A stretch of 64,000 nucleotides of DNA from Corallium rubrum. Its lineage: Eukaryota > Cnidaria > Anthozoa > Scleralcyonacea > Coralliidae. Made by a program: the position numbers and the translations under genes. Of this stretch, positions 12,136-23,745 are shown piece after piece; the first letter of the stretch is position 1, and each line of letters opens with the position of its first letter. Where the stretch lies: contig OZ035997.1 in NCBI GenBank assembly GCA_964035015.1, positions 26,672,788-26,736,787 of the forward strand. Direction: 5' to 3'. The notes under the pieces are model-generated. The model did not search any database. It saw nothing but the letters and a program-made list of their open reading frames with translations, and had not been told where the DNA came from.

Positions 12136-13350
12136 TTCGAACGTAAGAGTTGGTAAGTAAGCTTAATAACTGCGTTGTGAATGTGAACTATTGTTTTGAT
12201 GTCTGCTTGATCACGTTTCCAAAATGACATACTGTAGCATCTCAGTAGAAAGCTCGGTACTCATATAAGTTAAAGGCTCAACGCTTTTCCCCCATAGAAA
12301 ATATAAGTATATGCACTGATAAACGGGCCAGTTGTCAGTGCATGCATATATATATAGTTTAACTTCCAAGTTTGTGCGCCGGCAACGTTAGGCGAGAATT
12401 ATAGCTAAAAACGTTTCTCTGTTGTGTTATAAAACTGATAATAGTTTGTTTTTTGTTTGTTATCACCAAACTGACCAATGTAGATGCATCGAACGAATAA
12501 TAGGATTCTAAAAGTTTTTGAATTCTGTGAGCTGACCTTATTTGTAGGTGTTTCAACATGACCTTGGTTTACGGTGTACCTATGCAATAACGCTTTAAGT
12601 TTTGATAGTTTTATATTCACCAGACATGCAAGTACCATGCAAACGTCGCCGAGCGTGGCAGCGCAGCTGAGCCAATATATATGAATGAGTTTTGCGGTTT
12701 TGTTCTTGCCAGTATTTTATCGCTATTTTCCCAATGTTATCTTAATATTGAACTGGTTTGTTTTGTTGTCAAATGATCTAAACAAAGTTTTATTTTCACT
12801 TTAAAGAGGCGGGCAGGTTGAACTGTTGAAGAACGGTCTTTTATAATTTGTCGGTGTTTCTGTGTATAATTATTGACCGTTCAATGCTCAAATGAACGTG
12901 ACGCATGATGAGTGAAGCATATAAGGCGGAGGGTTGTGGAATTTCCGTGTCTTGAAAACAGCTCCGCCTTGAGAGATAGACTTCCCTTAAATTAATGTTC
13001 CTCAAAATATTTAAGAAATTGCTGATTAACGTATGGCGACGGCTGATTATGAAAATATATTGCTGCTAATGTTTTTGATGGAACTTACGATAACCGACTG
13101 TTCGCTATTTTTGGTCTGTTCATATACATGTAGTGACCTTGTAGGACATACTGTTTTGCCAATTGCAATGACCTCCTCAGCTGGTGACGTCGTAATTCTA
13201 TATCCTGATTTTACAGTTTATATATAATTGCTAAGCACGAGGAAACACTGACAGTTAGCTTTCATCGTGAATGTCTCATTTGCCTCATGCACTCATCATA
13301 GTGTTATTGAATTTTATAGTTCCTCGCCGTTTTAAGTAATTTGCCCGTGT
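12136..13350. other. upstream flank of secreted EGF gene, no gene seen
   Basis: No coding exon recognised. Short ORFs here lack family resemblance. Regulatory sequence for the downstream gene may lie here but nothing specific can be named. Confidence 0.4.
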
Positions 13351-13352
13351 GT

Positions 13353-13360
13353 TATAAATA
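13353..13360 (+). promoter_or_regulatory. candidate TATA box of secreted EGF gene
   Basis: TATAAATA lies 105 bases before the proposed start codon at 13,465, so a start about 30 bases downstream would give a 5' UTR of about 80 bases. The alternative is a distant first exon spliced to the acceptor-like TAACGCAG ending at 13,450. Confidence 0.3.
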
Positions 13361-13464
13361 TACAAAACTGCCGTACGTGTAAAGGAATACTTGGTTGGAC
13401 TTGTTATAGTCTTCGTTATAAAGTAATTTACGCTGTTCCTTGGTGTAACGCAGCAAGTTACAGG

Positions 13465-14008
13465 ATGAGAATCGTGTACCTCATATCCTCCTTGGTTTGG
13501 TTGTTTGAAGTGTGTCTGGCTCGCAAGAAGCTTCATATTCCATACGATGTTCTTTCTACAGATGCCACTGGTTGGAAGACAATCGAGAAATCAAGTATCG
13601 TTCTTAAAAATGCCAAGATCTTTCCTACTGATCGACATTTGATGAAGCGTATTGCTTTAGTTGAAGCAACATTGAACCGAAGCACAACCGAGGGAGGTCT
13701 TTGGAATATGCCGACTCGCGCTTTGTACGATGTTACGCAAAATCGAAGAAAGTATGGTAAACCTTTGAAAAAAATTCATAAAGCTGTGCGCCGGAAATTT
13801 GGAGTTACCTGGTCCAGGATGACACCAGAACAATTGCGTCGTCCAATCTATTCTCTTATTGCTGCTCGAATGTATTTACACATGATGTTACTAAATGACA
13901 TTCCCAGGGGAGCAAAAGCGCAAGGAAAAGTGTGGAGTAGATACTACCATAATTATGGAACAACCAATGTTAGGGAAAGAAATCGTCTGACAAGTATTTT
14001 TAAAAAAG
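13465..14008 (+). CDS. coding exon 1: signal peptide and lysozyme/transglycosylase-like domain
   Basis: Encodes 181 residues and ends AAAAAAG|GTAATT in phase 1. The first Met is followed directly by a hydrophobic signal peptide. The domain carries the family pattern IFP-x-D-x(3)-M, IA-x-VE-x(8)-GG-x-W, a FG-x-x-W region and a late YYHNYG. Whether Glu67 is catalytic is unknown; the equivalent Glu of true transglycosylases sits in a similar hydrophobic helix. Reading through the donor extends the ORF to 14,121, which is probably intronic. Confidence 0.8.
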
Positions 14009-17000
14009 GTAATTGTTTTTTTATATATTTAAATAGTGTTCGCACCAGTGTGTCAAGGATGCTTAGTGTGTGTTTGATTTTGCCTGGGATGTCTGTTGTA
14101 ATTTTCTTAGAGATCTTGTGAACTGCATGCTGGGGTCCCACAGTCTTAATATATTGGGAAAACATGTCCGAACAGCCATTCATGGTGGTCAGCCGACACT
14201 GCTCGTTAAATTCTTGGTGGTCACGCGTAGTTTAAAAACAACCAAGCATATATTATTTATTGCGCTGTTGAGTTTAGTTTTAACTTTTCATAATTATTCA
14301 TTCTGATATTCGTACAAGTTACTGATTTTAAAGACGCCCGCGTTGGAAAATGTAATTATATTTTATATTTCTTGTCTGTTGTAGCTATTAGTAACGCGCA
14401 ATTCAAGGATTTCTATGGCAGACAATATGGCTCCATTCTTAGGATATGTCGTGCTAAGATACACATTGGCGTCGAGTTTATCATTCAAATCAGCCGATGC
14501 GCCACTTTAATATCATAGTTTGAGATAGTGGCCCGTTTTATCAAGCCTGTGCAGAGACAATAAGGAGTTATCTTTTTGCTAAGTAAACATGTCTGACGCA
14601 AATTATGCCCACAGTCGGGTTCCCCTTTGCGCTCTTCCGATATTTTATTGCTTAATCATCATTTCTATCTCTTAATCAGGTTTTCCTCTGCAAAGGGTAT
14701 CTTAACTATATTTGAAAGATTGATGAACTATAAAGTGAACTCTCTCACTTATTGCCGTGCCCAAATTTTAGAAATGTTTTCCAAGTGCTGACATCTACAG
14801 TAAAGATTTGTTTATTCGGTTACGAAATGCCGCCTTTAGGTCACAAGAACAGCAAAGATAGCGCGAATAAACTTCATTCCTTCTCTATTTTCATTCCTGT
14901 CTGTTAATATGTGTTCAGTTACAGTTTACGAACTTGTTTCAATTGGATCTTTAAACAGTGGAGCACACAACAGTGGTGTCAAATTTAATTGAGCACGTAA
15001 TCGCTTCAATCAAATTCAGTTTATGTGTTTTACCACAAAATTCTTCCTGCAAACAAAGAATGCGATTTCAGAAAAGTCAGACGATTCCCACGTTTTTATC
15101 ACATATATACACTTCTTGCTCCCGACTTTGCTTGACTCGTTTCAATTCTTATTTGAGTACAGTGATCTTAGAAGAAATCATGTACAATGTAGTTTAAACT
15201 ACATGCATAATTGGGCTAATTGCAACACTAACATTTAGTTTTGAAACGTTGACGCATTGTTTATTTGAATCTTTTTATGTAAAATTCATTTTGGAAAAAA
15301 TTCATATTAAATTGAACAGGTCTGGTTATTGACTATACTTGACCATAAATTGTTTATAGTCGTTTGATCACCGACTTACGGTTTTATGAAAACCCGCAGA
15401 TTAGTAATGACTATACATTGGATTTCCTGCTCGCATTGATCCGGCTGCGGTTTTACCAATTTCAGCAAAATTTTAATCACTGAGATTACTTATAACAAAA
15501 AATAACATATTTTTGCAAAAAAATAACATATTTTTTGCATGTGAGGCAAGTTTTGATACTTTGCTATGAAAATATGTAATAATATTGACAGATGAAACAA
15601 ATACATGACATCTGTTGAAAACATGAAAATACTCTGAGAAAGTAAATATAATATCAAAGGATAATTGTGATCCTTATCTTGACAAGGAATGCAAAGACAA
15701 GAATATTACGTCTGCATATGTGCTCCAAAAAAGCTACGTTTGACGTTTTTTGAACAAGAAAAGAGTTGAAAAGAAGCACGAGGAAACAGCCGACTCAGCC
15801 AGTCAGCCGAGTACCCTTACACTTCTTTCGTGATCAAATATAAAGTTTGCCTTTAAAACAATATGCACAGGGTGGTCAAAATACCATGGGCATCTGATAA
15901 GTTCTGCCTCTCCCTCTGGGCTGGGGTTTTTTGTCAAAGAACTTTTCTTTGGACTTATATTCGAGTTGCTAATTTTTGGGAAGGTTTAATAAGATTGGTG
16001 AGAAATTTTGCCTTATAAAATAAGTCATTTATTTATGTATATTATTGAGAATCTTATGGGTTTATTTTTGGGAGTGTTATGATCAATATATTAAAGAATT
16101 AGTATATTAAAGAATTAGTATATTAAAGAATATTTATTTTTAGGGGAGTTATTATTAGAGTGAGAATTAATTTTAGAAAATAAAAAAAATTATTGTATTT
16201 TATAAAATATCTTGAAGATGTGCCGTGTTTCAATAACCCAATGGAAACATAGAAAGGTTTACACCACTATACTCTATCATATGCTTACACCATCTTGATC
16301 TGTAAAAGAAGAAATTACACTTCTCTGAGAGTTAGTAATTAGGAAAGGAACAAAGGAACAGCATGTACTTTCACGTATTACTAATTTTCTACGAGATATT
16401 TTATCAAACTGAAATAGAGAACTGTGGCTTCTCGTTGTTCTATAAGGCTATAAGCTTTCACTCATGTTTATTTTTAAGAAACACTTTCTGTGCTATGTTT
16501 CCTTCGAGTCCATGCAGTATATAGAAAGCCTAGAAGAACGGGAAAGGACGGAGTGGGAATACGAGAGAATTTTACAGCTATTTCAAGTTTTTCTAGATTT
16601 TAACTCGATGGGAACTATAGGAATTTTATTTCTCTTTATAAAACAACTTGAACAAAATAAACAAAATGATCCAACATGCATAATAAATAACCTTTTTTAA
16701 GAATAATGTGTTCTTTCATTTTTAAGCGATCATTGTGTTTCCTAATATTACTTTATAAAACTCGATGTAGAAACGAAAGACGTTTTCTATTATAAATAAG
16801 TTTTGTGGAAACACCACGTAAAATATTTCTTTGCCAATATATATTTTTTTATATGGTGTTTTTCTATATTTTTTACGTGGTGTTTCCACAAAACGTATTT
16901 ATATTACATTATCGCCATAAAAACTTTCAAAGAATTAATATTTTCTATTTTTAAATACTATGTATCAAGACTTAGCCAAGATACAAGGAAGTATATGATT

Positions 17001-20000
17001 GAAGTATTGGAAGAAAACCCACTTATGCACCGCTAGCAAGCAAGTCTTCTTCATTGCCGTTTCACTATAATAATTCAAGGAAAACACAAAACCAGTTTAT
17101 TTTTGTTTACTTCGATAAAAACGTTTTGGTTGAAACTTCATTTGTACAGTAGAAAGATCTCGCAGTGTTTTCGGATTATCGAAAAGGAAATTGAATGAGG
17201 TAGTTATTGGGATCGTCGAGTGGTCGGGAGGAACATCAGATGCCAAAAATAAAGTATATTAAAAAGGATTTTTATATATATATTTCAAGTGCTACTCATC
17301 TAAGAACTAACACTTCTAAAATGAATACACGAGAATACCACACCTATTCGTAATAAATATAATTGCGTTTAATCGAGGCATATAGTCCTTAGAATTAAGT
17401 CGAGGTAACAAAATAAAACTACGTTCTTTCTTTCTGAACGCTTTTAAATTCGCGCTAGAAACCAGTTTGACTGGTTGGAATCATGTCCCCTCCTTGTGGT
17501 TTGATATTACAGATTAACAGACGAGATTAACGAAAGGATATTTCAAATAGAAAAAAATCCCAAGAACTCTCAAGTGTGAAATTCTGGTGATGTGACTGAA
17601 ATAGCGAAACCAACACACAGAAACTGTAAATAAAATTTCTACATTTCCGATATCGAGTTTCTAAGGTGAAAACTTCATAATGAAGAAATATTTTATTGAC
17701 ATTGCCCTTCACCTTCACCTCTAACCTTGAAACAAACTGTTGCCAACAATAAATCTTCTAAAGTAAAGAGTAGAACGCTCCGCACCTTTTCATCTGTCAC
17801 AACACACACTTGAGGTGGATTTCAGCAAGCACAATACCGTGACAAACATAAGAGTAACAGGTGGGTGTTGTGAATTAATACATAATAAGCCTCTAGCGAT
17901 ATATGTTTGGGCATGGTGAAAATTTTTTCAAGAACTTTTCGTTTAATTTGTTTTATAAATCAACATAGAAAAGATACATTAACGACTAATTGCTTTCCAT
18001 TCAGTCATAAAACAATGAATGCCATAAAAGGCGATCATAAATGTAGTTTTGTACTTTCTGATCATCACTTATTATATAGCAAACACATTGCCTGTCATGT
18101 ATTCATAAAATAGACAACTAACAACTTATCAGATCCTTAAAAAGTGTCGTAGTGCACGCTTTTTAGATATACTTCAAATTATCAGCCAATTTTGGATAGT
18201 CGGCGGCATATTGCAAAATAAGACGTTAATTACATGTTGGCCAAAATAAGATTGATGTTACAGACATAAAATATGTATTTAAATCTGAAACTTGACGTCG
18301 AACACTTGAACAACGGAAACAGGAGGAACTTTATTAGATGCATTGGTCTATATACAGTAGCGTCTTTGTTTGCAACAGTTTACAATGATTTTTTATTTGG
18401 TGCATAACATGCAGTCAGTGTTATGTATCTGTGGATATCGTTGGCGCATTTATTTAGCTTGAACTGTCATGAATTGTAATTACACTGATTAATTAGCAGC
18501 GAACATTCACGGTTTAAACATAACTAAAAAACTCTGCTTGTGCGACAAAACAGAGAACTGTTTAGATAGAGAAAGTATTTACTTAGGGACTGCTAATGCG
18601 GGTATCAGCGCCTTTCCCGAGGGGGCGACCCCCGGGGACCCAGGGGGATTTGTCAAAGTACCCTTGACAAAAGGATGCTAAAGCCCCTGGGTTGGGGGGA
18701 AATATTGTGACAAATACCCCCACCCCCTGGGGGAAATTTGGGAAACAATGTTTTCCAAAAGGAGACCTTCCAATGGTCATTTGCAAAGAAAATGCAATTG
18801 TGCTAATAGAAAGTCCACAAGAAAGCTTCAAAACTCGAAGAAAAGCCAGTTTAATAAAGAAATTTAATTACTACAAAGTCATACTGATATTAATAGTAAT
18901 ATTGATATTGATATCAATAAAGTACAGTGTGCAATTAGGCTATTAAAATGACAACTTTTTTAATAGACTTAATTTTGTATCAGCTGCTCGTGCAAACAAA
19001 AAACACTTTTAGTCATTACTGATATTCACAAAACGCTTAAAAAGTTTTCATCCTTAGTTTCAAACAAATATTCTTTTGTTTCCAACATTTACTGGTGATG
19101 GATGACTTAATTATTCATCCAAATATGAAGGATTCTTCAATTACAAACACTTACCTGACTACAATGCCAAAGACAGCTCCTGTTGTTCGTTTCTCGACGA
19201 ATCACCGCTGACCCATGTAACAGCAGGAGATGTGCAAATCCCGGGGGTATGTCCCCGGGGGTAATTTGACAAAAGACAAAAGTAGGCTAAATCCCCTGTC
19301 TCTGGGGCGTGATTTTAAAACAAATCCCGTGCCATGCCCGTGGGTTGCCCGTGGGTTGCCCGGGGGTCGCCCCCTCGGGAAAGCCGCTGATACCCGCATA
19401 AAACGTTGTGTGATAAATGGTTTGTTTGGGTTGGTGTAAAAGTCATCAAAGCAGGGCTGACCCTTTCTTCAGTTACATGCGGTTTTTCACTTCGGATGAT
19501 CAACGGTGTTAGCCTAGCTGGATATTTTTTTTATGAAATTGGTATATGTAGGCCAACACGATGATGTTAGAATCAGACTCAACAAGGCTATCCTCCAAAG
19601 ATAGAAGCTGCTAAAACTGTCAATATAATTATAACGACATAATTAAGTAGTAAAAGTACAAAGTCAAACACTAAATATGTAACAGAATATACAATAGGGA
19701 AATAGAATAATTATAGATATGCAGTTAACTATATAGCATGGATTGAAAAATTAGATTGACGACATGTATATGATACTTCATCATGTACGAATGTCATTGA
19801 AGGCTGACTTTAAAGTGCCCATGAAGAGAAAATTAAGTCAGTGTTATTTAAACGCGTGGTTCGGAAGTTAATAGTATCAAATTACGTTTCTAAATTCAGA
19901 AGTTCATTACGAAGTTCGCTGATTTGATGTTCAAAGTCCGATTCGAAGTTCACATTTACGGAAAACCTTCGGTCGACCAGACTTTCTTTTGATATGATTT

Positions 20001-22817
20001 CTTTCGGAAAGTATGTTGTTACTGATCATTCTGCAATTCCAACTTTACAACTTACCAACTGCATAGTCAAAGAATGGCGGAAAGCCGAACTTCGAATCGA
20101 ACATTCGAACTTCAAATTTGATACTTAGCAACGAACTTCTGAACCGCGCGTTGAAAAGTGAACTGAAATCGACAATAAAATGACAAAGCAACAACTTTTG
20201 CAATTTTTTGTCTTCTTGCTTTGTTTTTGAGATATTTTATTTTGTTTGATATGCAAATTAATCATCTTGACGTCAATATATATCTTTGGTATTTTCAAAC
20301 CAATGTAATTTAAAGAAAGTATGTCATTGTGGGTGTGTTTTTCCCACAACACCAAACATGTAGATTAGATATTCAAGTGATTATGTTTGATAATAGCAAA
20401 AATATTTATAAAATAAGGTGTCCCCTACACACGCTCTGATTGGCTGGTCTCCGTGCATTTATAAGAGTATGAAGATCATGAATGACGTAAAATGGCGTGG
20501 AGTGGCGTAGGATGGCGTCACGTGGCGGAAAATCTAGCGAACTTTCAAAACTATCCCACTTTTAGCTTGTTTTTTCTTATTATTATTTTATAAAACAAAT
20601 AAAACATACCGCTCCTGTGCATATGTACACTTATAAAGGTTCGTTTGACGTCATTTGGGCACGAAATAATTGTAATACTCTACTCAACTTCTTTCGGGCT
20701 CAGATGACGTCAAACGAACCTTCAAGAGTACATATGCACGGAGCTTTATGTTTTATTTGTTAAATAATCTTTTCCGATAAGTCGTTATGCACATGTGATG
20801 TCAAGATTTTTAATTTGCATATCAAACAAACTAAAGTATCTCAAAAACAAAGTAAGGAAACGAAAAACTGTAAAATATGTTACTTTGAGTCTTTGTCATT
20901 TTAAAGGTTCTTTCAAAAAGACAGACTTAATTTTCGCAGCTACTTAATTTATATCTACTTTAAGTTCATCAGATTAGAAGATGAAGAGGATTGCAAAATA
21001 CGAACAAAGTTGGAATCACGAAAGGTAGAAGTCTGTGCTGGTATAAGACAAAGGTCTATATAAACCTGACAATCCTCTACAAGTTTTAGAGTTAGAGAAT
21101 TGTAAGAAACCAGAAATGTCGCGTAAGATCCCGCCTTTATAAAAACAAGAGATGAAGTGATACTTGAGAAATAAGAAGAAAGAATCGTGTGAATCATTCT
21201 GGTTTTGTAATCAAATTTCAAAGCGCGCAAAATAAATCGCATCGTCTTCTTTTGCATGCATGCACCCGCTCGATATTACACATGCATAAGACAGATACAA
21301 CCAAAGCACAAAGGCGACCATGCAGGCTTGGCTATAGCGAGAATAGCGTACGTTAAACGAGAACGAAGCACAAGGTGAACGAAGATGTTAAAGTAGTTTA
21401 AGCAGGATGTACCAAGTAAATTACTTGGAATTGGAAACTGAAAACAGTTGAATTTTACTGGGGTGAGCCATTGAACTCTATGGGGTGAGCATATTCAAAT
21501 TACTATTTCAAAAGGGCCAATTAGTTTTCTTTAATTGGAGAAATTGTTCAACCATGCAGGTCTCTAAAGATGTTCAGAGAACGTTATAAATTTTTCACCC
21601 ATTTGGTTGGGAGCGCACTGTGGTATTTGAACTCAGGTTAAAATCCTAGGCGGTGATATATCTTGAACTGACCACTCCACTTGGGATAGCTTGCACCTAT
21701 CACATCAATGTAAATTGGTGGAAAAATAACTTACCATTTGCACCATTGAATGGAGGGACCAGACGAGTGGTGTGTAAAGGACGAAGAAAAAAATCAAATT
21801 TTCCGAGCAACAGAATGTACGTCTGGCTGCTTGTCTACGTATATGCACTATACCGGTCTCCCAATAACCACCCCCGACTATCTAGCTGTTAACCTTGGTT
21901 ATTGCATAACCCCACTAAATATAAATATTGACTGATGCTGTCGTACAATATTTTCTGCTGATTTTCTTCTTTTCTTTTTTTGATAGTTGTACGAGGATCA
22001 TGCCACAGTAATTACAAAAAGTGCGAACATTATTGTATTGAAGTTTCTCTTGGTCGAGGTGAATGTAAATGTAAAGCACACTTCAAGTTAGATTCAGACG
22101 GGAAATCTTGTAAAGGTAAGAATAAATTTTTTTTGACTATAAAACATTACCACCTGACATTTTGAAAAAAAAAATTATTGAGTATGTAATAGATCCACAG
22201 TTAGCTAGTGCAATTTACACGTGGTCTTAGTAACTATCTAAATAAAGTTAATTTGTAGTCTAAAATCAATATCTTAATTTATTTACAATCTTAGGGGGCC
22301 TGAGGTTGAGAGCCAACCCGGGTTAGCTCGCCAACCCGAGTCAACCCGTCTACGAATAAACCCTTGTTCGCGTTTACACGATAGCCAGGTCAACCCGTCT
22401 TGCCGGGTGACCCTTTTCAAGACCCGGGTCGACCCGGGTTGGAGAGGTGCGACGGTGCGGAACTTTGATCAATTCCTTCATGTAAACATGGGTTGCTTGA
22501 CCCGGGCTAACGCGCAGCACCTTTAAACCTGTAGACGCATGTGCGCAGTGCTTCTGTAAAGTGTTGGCAATATCGTAATTTTTGTTGAGAAAAGCTGACC
22601 CAGGGTTAGGAAAAGCTGACCCGGGTTGGGAAAAGCTGACCCGGGGTTGGGAAAAAAGCAGCCAATCCGGTTCATGTAAACACGAAAAAAGAATAACCAG
22701 GGATGGCGAGCTGACTCGGGCGAGCTGACTCGGGCTGGCAGTCGCACTCAACCAGGGCTCGTGAAAAGGCCCCCTTAAACTATGTCCACGAATGTCTCTG
22801 GAAAAATAAATCAATAG

Positions 22818-22849
<32 letters not shown>

Positions 22850-23617
22850 AAATAAATAAATGTATTTAAAAATATGCAATCAAATCAACTCAGGAAGATA
22901 TGAAGTTGAAGGAATTATGACGTTGAATAAGGTTGACGGTGATGGTGGTGATGCCATACCATGCAGTTAGAATGACATCAACTTTTCCCAGTGTCAGCAG
23001 TAAAAAGTGTCAGTGTTGACCGTTGTTGTACAGAAAAATATACACCTTTAAGAAATCTAATTTACCTTTCAGCGGCATCATATAAAAATCCATGTACTCT
23101 GGACAATGGGAAAGTTTGCGAGCACTCATGTCTCCGAGCTTCTATGACGGTATTGTGTACATGTCCTGATGGACATTACCTTCACAGGAATCGCTATAAA
23201 TGCGTTGGTAAGTCATAAAAAGTTTCTACTGTATAATGTAAAATTTATTTGGCTACTAACTCATGTGTTTCTGTAGGCACGGCCACCGAGAGACAACCGG
23301 AGGGAGGGAGGGAGGGAGGGAGGGAGGGAGGGAGGGAGGGAGGGAGGGAGGGAGGGAGGGAGGGAGGGAGGGAGGGAGGGAGGGAGGGAGGGAGGGAGGG
23401 AGGGAGGGAGGGAGGGAGGGAGGGAGGGAGGGAGGGAGGGAGGGAGGGAGGGAGGGAGGGAGGGAGGGAGGGAGGGAGGGAGGGAGGGAGGGAGGGAGGG
23501 AGGGAGGGAGGGAGGGAGGGAGGGAGGGAGGGAGGGAGGGAGGGAGGGAGGGAGGGAGGAGGGAGGAAGGAAGGAAGGAAGGAAGGAAGGAAGGAAAGAA
23601 AGGAAGAAAGAAAGGAA

Positions 23618-23671
<54 letters not shown>

Positions 23672-23673
23672 AA

Positions 23674-23745
<72 letters not shown>

